Assembly: GCA_016928715.1 (NCBI GenBank)
Contig: JAFGKG010000157.1
Location: 1-42,708 of the forward strand
From: Chloroflexia bacterium
Lineage (GTDB): Bacteria > Chloroflexota > Chloroflexia > DTKN01
Reading direction: 5' to 3'
DNA: 42,708 nt
Shown: piece by piece, positions 31,121 through 39,720 of the stretch
Numbering within the stretch: the first letter of the stretch is position 1
How the letters are laid out: each line of letters opens with the position of its first letter
Notes under the pieces: model-generated
The model's database searches: none
The model's input: only the letters and a program-made list of their open reading frames with translations
What the model was told of the DNA's origin: nothing
Translations under genes and position numbers: made by a program

Positions 31121-33181
31121 ATGCGCTCACTGAATCATCTCGCCTGGCGCAGCCTGGCTCAGCACCGCCTGCGCTCGCTGCTGAGCGCGTTGGCCGTGGC
31201 CCTGGGCGTGTCCACGGTCGTGGCCGCGGACCTGGTGGGCGCGGCCATCCGCAACGCCGGACAGACCCTGGAGGGCAGCCAGGGCACAGTCACCTTTGCC
31301 GGTGATTTCCTCAACAGCGGCCTGCGCCTGATGGGCCTGGCCATCCTGGCCGCGGCCGGCCTGCTCGTCTTTAACGCCTTTGCCATGGGCATCACCCAGC
31401 GGAGGGAACGGATTGGCGCGCTGCGCGCCCTGGGCCTCACCCGCCGGCAGGTGCTGCAATTAGTGTGGGTCGAGGCCCTGCTGCTGGGCGCGGGCGGTTC
31501 CCTGCTGGGCCTGCTGGTCGGCCCCCTATGGGGTCGCGCCATCCTGCTGCTGCTGACCCGCTGGACCGGCATCGCCCACGGGGCGGCTCCCCTGCGCCCG
31601 TTCAGCCTGCTGGGGGCGGCCGCCCTGGGCCTGGGCCTGACCCTCGTGGCCACGCTGTTCCCGGCCTGGCGGGCGACCCGCGTCCCGCCCCTGGCGGTCC
31701 TGCGCGCGGCCCGCGTGCTCAAGCCTGCTGCGGGGGTACGGCGGCCGGCCCTGCTGGGGCTGCTGCTGATCCTCTCGCTGTTTGCCTACCTGCTGCTCCG
31801 CCCGCCGGCCCGCAGCGTGCTGACGCCCCCCTGGGATTTCGTCCTGGTCGGCGCTTTTGCCGGCGGCTGCCTGGCCGGCCTGTTGCTGCTCCTGCCCTGG
31901 CTGTTAGAGACGACGAGCCGGCTCGTCCGCCGGCCGGCCCGGCGCAGCGCGGCCCTGCGCCTCTCGGCCGACAACCTGGGCCGCGCCCGCGGCCGGGTCG
32001 TCCTGACCGTCGCCACCCTGGCCACAGCCCTGTTGGCCATCGTCGCCGTGACCGGCATCAGCACCTTTACCTTCGAGATCGTCATCACCCAGATCGCCTC
32101 CCGTTACGACATGGACTGGGTGGTCATGCCCTTTGAAATAGCGGAGGGAGGCCCCATCGTGGACTGGGAGATCCTGAGCAAGTGGGATCTCTCCACGGCG
32201 CGGATCCCGGTCGAATTCGTGGCCGACTTGGACCGTCTGACGGCCGGCCGGGCCCGGCTGGTGCACGTGCCCGAGGTCGTCGTCCCTGAAATAGCGATTA
32301 TGAGCGGCATGCCCTCCTTTGTGGCCGACCCGGAAGAATTGAGCCAGTCCGGCCTGTTCACCTTTAGCGCGGGGGGTTGGTCCAGCGCCCGCCCGCTCAT
32401 GGAGGCCGGCTGCGCCCTGCTGCTGACGCCGCGCATGGCCCGCCAGAACGGTGTGGGCCTGTACGACACCCTGGTCCTGCAGGGCGTGGACGGTCCCGTA
32501 GACTGCACCGTCGCCGGCCTGGGCACCAGTTCCTTCATGGGCACCTCGATCATCAGCCGGGCCGCCGGGGATGCCTTTGGCCTGCGGCCGGACCAGCTCT
32601 TTGCCATCATTGTGCTGCCGCTGCCGGGCGTGGATCGGGAGGGCCTGCAGGCCGATCTGCGGGATCTGATTGATCGTCAAGGCGGGGTCTCCCTGATCGA
32701 GGTCGAGCCCTTTTTCCAGGACGTCGCCGCCGTCGTGGATCGCCTGCAGGCGCTGCTGAACGGCATGCTGCTCCTGGCCATCCTGGCCGCGGCGGCGGGG
32801 GTGCTCAATACGACGCTGATCGCGGTCCACGAGCGGCGGCGCGAGCTGGGCCTGCTGCGGGCCTTGGGGGCGACGCGCCGGCAGCTATGGGCGGTCGTCG
32901 TCGGCGAGGCGGCCTGGATGGGCCTGCTCGGCGGCCTGCTCGGGCTGCTGGCCGGCCTGGGGCTGACGGCCATATTCGTACTGGTGCAGGGCGGGCACAT
33001 GTATGGCCTGCAGGATCTGGCCCTGGGGCCGGCCATCGGGCAGAGCCTGGGGCCGGCGCTGGGCAGCGGCCTCCTGGGCCTGCTGGCGGCCCCGTTGGTT
33101 TCGGCCGCGGCGGCCGGCCTGGCCGTCCGGGCCACGCTGCGTCGGGAGATAACCGCCCTGCTCTCATTGGCGGAGGCCTAG
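31121..33181 (+). CDS. FtsX-like ABC permease 2
   Basis: 686 residues, starting 3 bp after permease 1 stops, with GGAG upstream. Same layout: TM1 near residues 20-40, a short linker, first FtsX block (VFNAFAMGITQRRERIGALRALG), central hydrophobic helices, a large extracytoplasmic domain in the second half (about 320-540), then the second FtsX block (NTTLIAVHERRRELGLLRALG). Its extracytoplasmic domain differs from those of permeases 1 and 3, so it may form a hetero-pair with permease 1 (inference). Confidence 0.9.
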   Translation: MRSLNHLAWRSLAQHRLRSLLSALAVALGVSTVVAADLVGAAIRNAGQTLEGSQGTVTFAGDFLNSGLRLMGLAILAAAGLLVFNAFAMGITQRRERIGALRALGLTRRQVLQLVWVEALLLGAGGSLLGLLVGPLWGRAILLLLTRWTGIAHGAAPLRPFSLLGAAALGLGLTLVATLFPAWRATRVPPLAVLRAARVLKPAAGVRRPALLGLLLILSLFAYLLLRPPARSVLTPPWDFVLVGAFAGGCLAGLLLLLPWLLETTSRLVRRPARRSAALRLSADNLGRARGRVVLTVATLATALLAIVAVTGISTFTFEIVITQIASRYDMDWVVMPFEIAEGGPIVDWEILSKWDLSTARIPVEFVADLDRLTAGRARLVHVPEVVVPEIAIMSGMPSFVADPEELSQSGLFTFSAGGWSSARPLMEAGCALLLTPRMARQNGVGLYDTLVLQGVDGPVDCTVAGLGTSSFMGTSIISRAAGDAFGLRPDQLFAIIVLPLPGVDREGLQADLRDLIDRQGGVSLIEVEPFFQDVAAVVDRLQALLNGMLLLAILAAAAGVLNTTLIAVHERRRELGLLRALGATRRQLWAVVVGEAAWMGLLGGLLGLLAGLGLTAIFVLVQGGHMYGLQDLALGPAIGQSLGPALGSGLLGLLAAPLVSAAAAGLAVRATLRREITALLSLAEA

Positions 33182-33335
33182 AGGCGTTCCACATTTGCTC
33201 AGTGAAAGTTATTTTGTAGGGGCAAGGCATTTTCCCTGGAAATCCCAAGCTGCTGAACCTCTTACAAATGCTCGGGTGTCCACCTACGTGGATGCCCCGA
33301 CGGCCGCCCAAAAAATGGCGCCGCTCCGGCCGACG

Positions 33336-33364
33336 TTGCACAAGACCGTTAAATTGGCTATAAT
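33336..33364 (+). promoter_or_regulatory. Promoter of the GAF-FtsX unit
   Basis: TTGCAC (33336-33341), 17-bp spacer, TATAAT (33359-33364), followed by AGGGG. It gives a leader of about 150 nt. Nothing gene-like is seen elsewhere in 33182-33521. Confidence 0.8.
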
Positions 33365-33436
33365 AGGGGCAGTCGGCTGCGGTCATTTTCGGCGCAGCCG
33401 AGGCCGGGCCGCTACGAAGAATCTAAACATTTCTGT

Positions 33437-33460
33437 GGGGGCGAGGCACGCCTCGCCCCC
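33437..33460 (+). repeat. GC-rich hairpin in the leader of the GAF gene
   Basis: GGGGGCGAGG (33437-33446), loop CACG, CCTCGCCCCC (33451-33460): a perfect 10-bp stem in the untranslated leader, followed by a second short repeat CCGCCTACGCGGGGG. No T run. It looks like a small interspersed palindrome rather than a dedicated regulator. Confidence 0.55.
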
Positions 33461-33521
33461 CCGCCTACGCGGGGGCAGGCTCTACAGAAAGCTCTATTTA
33501 CGGACCCATGAGGAGGAATCG

Positions 33522-34541
33522 ATGAACGCGGAACTATCCCCCAACCCGGAATTGCGATGGGCCCACCTGACGGCCCTCATTGAAGCCGGCAACCTGCTCA
33601 ATGCCACCCTCGACCCCAACGAGGTCCTGGGCCAACTCATGTACCTGGCGGCGCAGGGCACCGACGCCGACCGGGCCACGCTCTACCTGCTGGATCGTCC
33701 CCAGGGCGAACTGCGTTCCATTGTCCTGTTCGAGGAAGGGCTGCGCGAGATCCGCCTGCCCATCGAGTCCGGGATCGCCGGCTACGTGGCCCGCACTGGC
33801 GAGACGGTCAACGTGGATGACGCCTACGCCGACCCGCGTTTCGATCCCCAGATCGACCAGTTGGTCGGCTACCGCACCCAGAGCATCCTGACCGTACCCA
33901 TGCACGACCCGGAAGGGACCATCAACGGCGTCGTCCAGGTGCTGAACAAGGGCGGGGGCCACTTTAGCGAGGAGGACGGGCTGTACCTGCGCGCCCTGGC
34001 CGAGCAGGCCTCCCTGGCCCTGGAGAATACCTACCAGCACGCCGCCCGCCTGGTCGACTGCGAACGACTGGCGGTCCTCTATCGGGTCAACCAGATGTTG
34101 ACGGAGGCGCCCTCCCTGCAGGACGCGCTGCCCGAGGTGCTCGAGATTATGGCCCGCTCTCTTTCCTGCGAGGCCGGCTCGGTCCTGCTGCGGCACCAGG
34201 AGCAGCCTGGCCTGCTCTTTGCCTTTGCCACCGGCCCGATCGACAAGCTGCGGACCTTCCAGGTCCCCCTGGAGGGCAGTATCGCCGGTTGGGTGCTGCG
34301 AGAGCAGCAGCCGCTTGTGGTCGACGATGTCCAGGCCGACCCCCGCTTTTTCGCCGACGTGGACCGGGGGACCGGCTTCCGCACCCAGGGCATGCTCTGC
34401 GCGCCCCTGCGGGCGCATGGGCGCGCCATCGGCGTGATCGAGATCCTGAACAAAGAGGAGCGCGCCCCCTTTGAGGAGGCCGAACTGCGCTTTCTGCAGG
34501 CGGTGGCGGACAGCGTGGCCTTGGCGATCGGCGCAAAATGA
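33522..34541 (+). CDS. Tandem GAF-domain protein
   Basis: 339 residues; ATG 33522 with AGGAGGAATCG upstream. Two GAF domains are seen: residues 15-170 (ADRATLYLLDRPQGEL, GIAGYVARTGETVNVDDAYADPRF, GVVQVLNKGG) and 185-338 (AGSVLLRHQEQPGLLF, GSIAGWVLREQQPLVVDDVQADPRF, GVIEILNKEE). No output domain such as HATPase, GGDEF or PP2C follows, so it must act on a partner. The stop overlaps the start of permease 3 in an ATGA arrangement, indicating coupled translation and suggesting that it senses a ligand or redox state for this transporter (inference). Confidence 0.9.
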   Translation: MNAELSPNPELRWAHLTALIEAGNLLNATLDPNEVLGQLMYLAAQGTDADRATLYLLDRPQGELRSIVLFEEGLREIRLPIESGIAGYVARTGETVNVDDAYADPRFDPQIDQLVGYRTQSILTVPMHDPEGTINGVVQVLNKGGGHFSEEDGLYLRALAEQASLALENTYQHAARLVDCERLAVLYRVNQMLTEAPSLQDALPEVLEIMARSLSCEAGSVLLRHQEQPGLLFAFATGPIDKLRTFQVPLEGSIAGWVLREQQPLVVDDVQADPRFFADVDRGTGFRTQGMLCAPLRAHGRAIGVIEILNKEERAPFEEAELRFLQAVADSVALAIGAK

Positions 34542-36589
34542 CGTCCTCCCTTGCCATGCTGTGCTGGCGCAGCCTGGCCGCCCGCCCGCTGCGCAGCCTG
34601 CTGACGACCCTGGCCATCACCCTGGGCGTGGGCATGGTGCTGGCGGCGGCCATGGTGGGGCAGGCGGCCGCTCAGGGTGCCGCCCGGCTCTCCGAACAGT
34701 CCCAGATGGGCAACGTGGTCCTGGTGCAGAGCGTCCTGGGCCTGGTCGGTCTAATGATCCTGCTGGCGGCCGCTTTTGTGATCTGGAACGCCTTTGCCAT
34801 GGCTGTCACCGCGCGCACTCGCGAGGTGGCGGCCCTGCGGGCGCTGGGAATGACGCGCCGGCAGGTGCGGCGGCTGGTGTTGGCCGAGGCCGGCCTGCTG
34901 GGACTGGTCGGGGTCGGCCTGGGCCTGCTGGCCGGCCTCACTCTGGCCGGGGGCGTGGTGCGGGCCATGGGCACCCTGGAAGATGTACGCTTGGCCGTGC
35001 CCGGGTGGGGCCTGGTCCTCAGTGTGTCCTTGGGCCTGGGGGTGACACTGCTCGGCGCCCTGCAGCCGGCCCGGCGGGCCGGCCGTATCTCGCCCATCGC
35101 CGCCCTGCGCATCCGAGCCTCCTCCCCCGGCCGGTACGAGCGCTACGGCGGCCGCCTGGGCGGCCTGCTGCTCTGCCTGCTGCTCTGCGGCCTGCTGCTC
35201 GTTGGCCTGCTGCTCCGTCCCGACGCCATCACCGCCCAGGCCTTTTTCCTGCTGGGGCAGGCCGGGGTGCTGGGCGCCATGGTGCTGCTGCTGCCGGCCC
35301 TGGTCCGGCCCACCGCGGCCCTGGCGCGGCCCCTGCTGCGCCGGCTGGGGGCCCCCGGCCGGCTGGCCTTGGACAACATCCTCCGCAATCGCCTGCGCAC
35401 GGCCATGACGGTCGGTGCGCTGGCGGCCGGCCTGACCATGCTGGTTGCCCTCAACGGGCTGAGCACGGCCGCGTTCAAGGGCAGCATCCTCCGCCTGGGC
35501 AGCATGCTCCAGGAGGACGCCTTTGTGGTCGTCGACCTGGCCTACCTGGTCGAGACGAAACAACTGGCGATGGAAAACTTTTTACAGGCCATCACCCAGC
35601 CCCTGCTGGACATGGCCCCCGTGATCGAGGCTCTCGAACCGCTGGAGCGCAGCGGCCGCATCCGCATTGAGCGCTGCTGTTTTGCCCCGGTCCCGCCCGA
35701 GTTGGGCGCGATCCCCGGGGCGCCTGGCATTTTCGTCGACCCGGAGATCTTTTTAAGGATTGGCAATTTCGACTTTTTTCAGGGCGATCCAGACTCGGCC
35801 CTGGACGCGTTCCAAGGCGGCCCGGCCGTCCTGCTGCCGCCCCTGGCGGCGCAGCGTTTGGGCGTCCAGGTGGGTGATCCGTTGCTTTTGCCGACCCCCC
35901 AGGGCGAGATGCGCTTTACCGTGGCCGGTGTCGGCGGCAGCGCCTATGCCCTGCCGGTGCTCTCTTTTGCGGACGGCCGGCGCTACTTTGGCCTGACCAC
36001 ACCCACTCATCTGGGCATTGTCGTGCTGGAGGGGAATGTCCAGGCCACGCTGGACGAGATCGCAAGCATCGTGGCCCCCTTTAACCTGACCCTGTACAGC
36101 GCCGAGAACACCTTTGCGCCGCTGGTGGGCATTGTCGACCGTCTGCAGGCCCTGCTCAGCGCCCTGCTGCTGTTGGCCGTGCTCGTCGCCGCGCTGGGCG
36201 TGGCCAATACGATGGTCATCAACCTGGCCGAGCGCCGGCGAGAGCTGGGCCTGCTGCGGGCGGTGGGGGCGACCCGCGGCCAGGTTCGGCAGACGGTCGT
36301 GATCGAGGCCGCCCTGGTCGGTCTGATGGGGGCGCTGCTCGCTGCGGTGCTGGGGTTGTTGATGCTGGCGAGTTGGGGGATGTTGGTCCTGCCCCACGGC
36401 ACCGCCTCGATCGGTGTACGCCTAGACCTGGAAACGATTCGGCTGACCATAGGCGCCGGGCTGCGCGATTGGGCCCTGGCGGCCATGGGGGCGCTGGTCC
36501 TGGGGCCGTTGGTAGCCGGCGCCGCGGTATGCCTCCCCGCCCGGGGGGCAGGGAGGCAGCGGGTGTTGGGGGCACTGGCCGAGGAGTAA
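34538..36589 (+). CDS. FtsX-like ABC permease 3
   Basis: 683 residues, overlapping the GAF gene by 4 nt. Close paralogue of permease 1: FAPVPPELGAIPGAPGIF and [10 protein letters not shown] occur in both. Layout is the same, with TM1, a short linker (about 25 residues), the first FtsX block (IWNAFAMAVTARTREVAALRALG), a helix cluster, a large extracytoplasmic domain and the second block (NTMVINLAERRRELGLLRAVG). No ATPase of its own is encoded in this operon; the LolD-like ATPase at 28266 is the likely partner. Its 3' end is convergent with the Nudix gene, with 10 bp between. Confidence 0.9.
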   Translation: MTSSLAMLCWRSLAARPLRSLLTTLAITLGVGMVLAAAMVGQAAAQGAARLSEQSQMGNVVLVQSVLGLVGLMILLAAAFVIWNAFAMAVTARTREVAALRALGMTRRQVRRLVLAEAGLLGLVGVGLGLLAGLTLAGGVVRAMGTLEDVRLAVPGWGLVLSVSLGLGVTLLGALQPARRAGRISPIAALRIRASSPGRYERYGGRLGGLLLCLLLCGLLLVGLLLRPDAITAQAFFLLGQAGVLGAMVLLLPALVRPTAALARPLLRRLGAPGRLALDNILRNRLRTAMTVGALAAGLTMLVALNGLSTAAFKGSILRLGSMLQEDAFVVVDLAYLVETKQLAMENFLQAITQPLLDMAPVIEALEPLERSGRIRIERCCFAPVPPELGAIPGAPGIFVDPEIFLRIGNFDFFQGDPDSALDAFQGGPAVLLPPLAAQRLGVQVGDPLLLPTPQGEMRFTVAGVGGSAYALPVLSFADGRRYFGLTTPTHLGIVVLEGNVQATLDEIASIVAPFNLTLYSAENTFAPLVGIVDRLQALLSALLLLAVLVAALGVANTMVINLAERRRELGLLRAVGATRGQVRQTVVIEAALVGLMGALLAAVLGLLMLASWGMLVLPHGTASIGVRLDLETIRLTIGAGLRDWALAAMGALVLGPLVAGAAVCLPARGAGRQRVLGALAEE

Positions 36590-36599
36590 AAAAGATCGC

Positions 36600-37574
36600 T
36601 CAACCGATGCGCAGGGGCGCGATGCCGCCGGCCGGAAATCCGCAGGCCTGGTAAAAGGTGCGCACCGGCTCGTTGGACCGGGCCGTGTCCACCAGCAGGT
36701 AGGGGCAGTCCCGGCGGCGGGCCAGGCGCACCGCCGCCTCCACCAGGGCCGCGCCGATGCCCTGCCGGCGGTAGGTCGGCTCCACGGCCAGTTCCTCGAT
36801 CAGTGCCCGCATGCCGGTCAGGCTGTAGGGGAAGGATAGGGAGAGAAAGCCGATCACGCTCCCGTTGACCTCTGCTACCAGGACCTCTAGGCCGGGGCTC
36901 TCGCGGAAACGTTGGGCGACGGCGCGTCGATCCAGCGTGCTGACGTCGGGGTCGCCCGGGATCAACCACAGCAGTTCCAGTACCCGCTCCTCGTCCTGGG
37001 GGCGGGCCCGCCGGATGCGCACGCCGGGCAGCGGTTCCAGCAGCCCATCGATCTCGGGAGTCTGCGGTTGGCGATGGCGGTCCCGCTGCCAGCGGGCCAG
37101 GGCCTCGCGGTGGGTGCGAAAGGCCAAGCGGGGCATGTCGTCGGGTGGAAACACGCGCACGTCCGCAGCGTCGTCGCCGGCCTGCAGCCGGCCGCCCACC
37201 ACGTCGGCACTGTAAAAGGTGACGATGCCCCCGCCGGCGGGATCCTCCTCCCCAAAGGAGTACACGCCCACCAGGTCGAGGACCTTGGCCTCCAGCCCGG
37301 TCTCTTCGCGGCATTCGCGAACGGCGGCCATCTCGATGCTCTCGTCCGCCTCGACAAAGCCGGCCGGGAAGCACCAGCCGCCGGCCTGGGGGGGCTCCCG
37401 CCGCCGCACTAGCAGGATGCCCTCCTCCATCTGCACGATCACGGCTACCCCCGGCACCGGGTTGTGGTAGAGCACCAGGCTGCAGGCCGGACAAACCGGC
37501 CGCAGGCGGCCGGATTGCTCCCGCAGCTCTAGCTCGTGGCCACAGCGCGGGCAAAAACGAGTTTCCTGGGACAT
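36600..37574 (-). CDS. Zinc ribbon-Nudix-GNAT fusion protein
   Basis: 324 residues in three parts. A zinc ribbon uses C8, C11, C28 and C31 (FCPRCGHE and VCPACS). A Nudix hydrolase domain has a complete Nudix box from G72 to L94 (E78, R86, E87, E90, E91, G93). A GNAT acetyltransferase makes up the last 150 residues (LAVEPTYRRQGIGAALVEAA, ARSNEPVRTFYQACGF). The zinc ribbon plus Nudix part resembles NudC-type or ADP-ribose pyrophosphatases, but the SQPWPFPxS motif of NudC is not seen. Substrates of both halves are unknown. Last gene of the minus-strand run; start 6 bp after the PPC gene stop. Confidence 0.88.
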   Translation of the reverse strand: MSQETRFCPRCGHELELREQSGRLRPVCPACSLVLYHNPVPGVAVIVQMEEGILLVRRREPPQAGGWCFPAGFVEADESIEMAAVRECREETGLEAKVLDLVGVYSFGEEDPAGGGIVTFYSADVVGGRLQAGDDAADVRVFPPDDMPRLAFRTHREALARWQRDRHRQPQTPEIDGLLEPLPGVRIRRARPQDEERVLELLWLIPGDPDVSTLDRRAVAQRFRESPGLEVLVAEVNGSVIGFLSLSFPYSLTGMRALIEELAVEPTYRRQGIGAALVEAAVRLARRRDCPYLLVDTARSNEPVRTFYQACGFPAGGIAPLRIG

Positions 37575-37580
37575 GTACGC

Positions 37581-38072
37581 TCAAAACTCCTTGCCCGACA
37601 GCCCGGGCAGGCCGGGTTCCGCGCTGGGATCCAACCGGCTTTCCAGGATTTCCCAGAGGGATAGGCCGGTCTGCGGATCCTCCTTGCGCTGCAAGACCGG
37701 CCCCTGCAGCTCTTGCAGCCAGAACTCGCCGACAAAGACCTCGCTCTCAAAGAGATGACCGGCGTAGGCTTTGCCCTCCTTGTCGGAGAGGATCGCGTGC
37801 AGGTGCACAAAGGGGTCGCCCCCCTTGAGCGATACGTTCCCCTGGCAACTGACGATCTCCATCTCTTGCTCGATGGGGATGCGCTGGTAGGCCTGCGTTT
37901 CCTGGTCGAAAAAGCCCAGCACGGCCCAGCGCACGGTGCCGATGGCCGTGATCCAGCCCGTGTGGATCTCCTTTTCGCGGCAAAAGCTCGTCAGTGCTGC
38001 GGTGATATCGCCGTCCTCGGGCAGCCGGCCCACGAAGGATCGGCCCGTCTTGAATTCCTGTGCGCGGATCAT
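37581..38072 (-). CDS. PPC (DUF296) domain protein
   Basis: With ATG 38072 (AAGGAGGAGAAGCAA directly upstream) the product has 163 residues and starts at the PPC domain. Motifs: SFVGRLPEDGDITAALTSF, GWITAIGTVRWAVLGFF, GNVSLKGGDPFVHLHAILSD and AYAGHLFESEVFV. PPC domains form trimers; in plants they accompany AT-hooks, in bacteria their ligand is unknown. The frame stays open to ATG 38228, which would add 52 very basic residues (RRRRLQQAV, RWGRAWKRLLWR) and overlap the WecA-like gene; this longer form is possible. No gene other than this extension lies in 38073-38211. Confidence 0.8.
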   Translation of the reverse strand: MIRAQEFKTGRSFVGRLPEDGDITAALTSFCREKEIHTGWITAIGTVRWAVLGFFDQETQAYQRIPIEQEMEIVSCQGNVSLKGGDPFVHLHAILSDKEGKAYAGHLFESEVFVGEFWLQELQGPVLQRKEDPQTGLSLWEILESRLDPSAEPGLPGLSGKEF

Positions 38073-38211
38073 TTGCTTCTCCTCCTTGAGTACGCCTTGA
38101 TAGCGCCAAAGCAATCGTTTCCAGGCCCGTCCCCAGCGGGGGGTCTTGGGGCCCAGCTCCCGCAGGCGGACAATCTGGCGCACGGCCTGCTGCAGCCGCC
38201 GCCGGCGCAGT

Positions 38212-39312
38212 TCATCCTGTGCGGGCATTCGTGTCCTCAATCCGGCCCGGCTGTCGCCGGGCCAGCCACCAAAGCAGCGCGCTGATGCCCAGGCCGATCA
38301 GCACCAGGGCGTAGAGCTTGTACAGACCCTTGGGCAAAAAGATGGCCAGGGCGCCAAAGCCGCCGCAGAAAACGTAAAAGAGCAGCACGATCTGTACCTG
38401 CGAGAGACCCAGGTCCAACAGGCGGTGGTGCAGGTGTTCCCGGTCGGCCTGGGCAAAAGAACGTCCCTGGGAGAGGCGAAAGATAATGCGCCAGGCCACG
38501 TCCAAAATGGGCACGCCCAGGACCAGCAGGGCGGTGGCAATCTTGGCCCCCCCAATGATAGAGAGGATGGCCAGGGCATAGCCCAGGAACATGGCCCCGG
38601 AATCCCCCATAAAGATGCGCGCCGGGTGGAAATTGTAGGGCAAAAAGCCCAGGCAGGCTCCGGCCAGGGCCAGGGGCAGCGGGGCCAGGCTGTATTGCTT
38701 CAACAGAAAGGTGTGCAGGAACATCAGCAGGGCGGCGATGGCGGTCACCCCGGCGGCGAGCCCATCCAGGCCGTCCAGGACGTTGCCCACGTTCATCATG
38801 CCCACGATCCAAAAAAAGGTCAACGGTACGGCCAGCAGCAGCGGCAAATAGATCGTCTCGCCCCCCAGCAGGCTGGCCAGGGGATTCTGCACCTGGGTGA
38901 TGACAAAACCGGGGGCCGGTTCCTGTTGGGGGGCCAGGAAGTAGGGCAGCACGGCCACCGCGGCCACCCCGAACTGGATGGTCAGCTTGGGCCAGGGGGC
39001 CATCTCGCGGATGTCATCCCAGAGGAGCAGGGCAAAGGCCAGCAGGGAGCCCAGGGCGAGCAGGCCGATACGGATGGATTCGCCGGCCGGCCGCTCGATG
39101 GGCCAGCGTAGGAGCAGCAGCAGCATCCCACTCAGCGCCAGGACCATGGCCAGCCCCCCGCTGCGGGGGATGGCACCCTCGTGGATGTGGCGATCGCCCG
39201 AGCGCACGTGCCAGCCGGCCCGCTGCCCCAGCCGGCGGGCCAGCGGGGTGAGCAGGGCGGACAGGAGCAGGGGCAGCAGAAAGGAAATCGACAGCAGTGG
39301 CCAGTGCGGCAT
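38212..39312 (-). CDS. WecA/TagO-like undecaprenyl-phosphate sugar-1-phosphate transferase
   Basis: 366 residues with about ten hydrophobic helices. Family motifs are intact: IPRSGGLAMV, LLWDDIREMAPWPKL, NVLDGLDGLAAG, FMGDSGAMFLGY and the C-terminal HLHHRLLDLG. This enzyme class moves a HexNAc-1-phosphate from a UDP-sugar to undecaprenyl phosphate on the inner face of the membrane, the first step of many surface glycans. The next polymer genes are not in the window. It starts 12 bp after the zinc-ribbon gene in the same run. Confidence 0.93.
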   Translation of the reverse strand: MPHWPLLSISFLLPLLLSALLTPLARRLGQRAGWHVRSGDRHIHEGAIPRSGGLAMVLALSGMLLLLLRWPIERPAGESIRIGLLALGSLLAFALLLWDDIREMAPWPKLTIQFGVAAVAVLPYFLAPQQEPAPGFVITQVQNPLASLLGGETIYLPLLLAVPLTFFWIVGMMNVGNVLDGLDGLAAGVTAIAALLMFLHTFLLKQYSLAPLPLALAGACLGFLPYNFHPARIFMGDSGAMFLGYALAILSIIGGAKIATALLVLGVPILDVAWRIIFRLSQGRSFAQADREHLHHRLLDLGLSQVQIVLLFYVFCGGFGALAIFLPKGLYKLYALVLIGLGISALLWWLARRQPGRIEDTNARTG

Positions 39313-39324
39313 CGAGTATTCCCC

Positions 39325-39699
39325 TTACAGGTGAATGTCCGCCAGGATCTCTCGCGTGCAACTGCTGCAGAGCAGCGAGCCCAACTGCTCAAAAGGACCC
39401 GCCGGCCCGCTGAACTCTTGCCCGCAGCGGGGGCAAGTGCGCCGGCCCAGCGGTTCTTTTTGGCCTCTAGGGCCGCTGGGGGCCAGCGCGGCCGCAAAGC
39501 CAAAGGGTCCCAGCCTGGCCGCCAGGCGGCGCGCCTCCTGCAGCGTGATGGTGTCCCCGGCGACCAGCGCGGCTTGGGCAATCTCGCGCACGAACTGCGA
39601 GACCTGCTCCAGCCTGGACGCCAGGACGTCGTCCTCGGCGTTCAGGGCTGCCTCCAGCTTGGATTCCAGGTGCTCCAGCAAGTCCAAGGCGGTGATCAT
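39325..39699 (-). CDS. Small zinc-ribbon protein of unknown function
   Basis: 124 residues; GGAGGAG precedes ATG 39699. The first 65 residues are helical and acidic (LEHLESKLEAALNAEDD, FVREIAQAALVAG). The C-terminal part has two Cys pairs, CPRCG near residue 89 and CSSC near residue 111, separated by a Gly/Pro-rich stretch: a zinc-ribbon. I recognise no specific family. It lies between a glutaredoxin-PDZ gene and the WecA-like gene, 21 bp from the former. Confidence 0.75.
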   Translation of the reverse strand: MITALDLLEHLESKLEAALNAEDDVLASRLEQVSQFVREIAQAALVAGDTITLQEARRLAARLGPFGFAAALAPSGPRGQKEPLGRRTCPRCGQEFSGPAGPFEQLGSLLCSSCTREILADIHL

Positions 39700-39720
39700 G
39701 GCTTCTCCTCCTGTCCTCCG

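Noticed and set aside
36600-36602. TGA stop of the Nudix-GNAT gene as another selenocysteine site
   Set aside because: The GNAT domain is already complete at that point and the frame beyond runs antisense into the end of the convergent permease gene.
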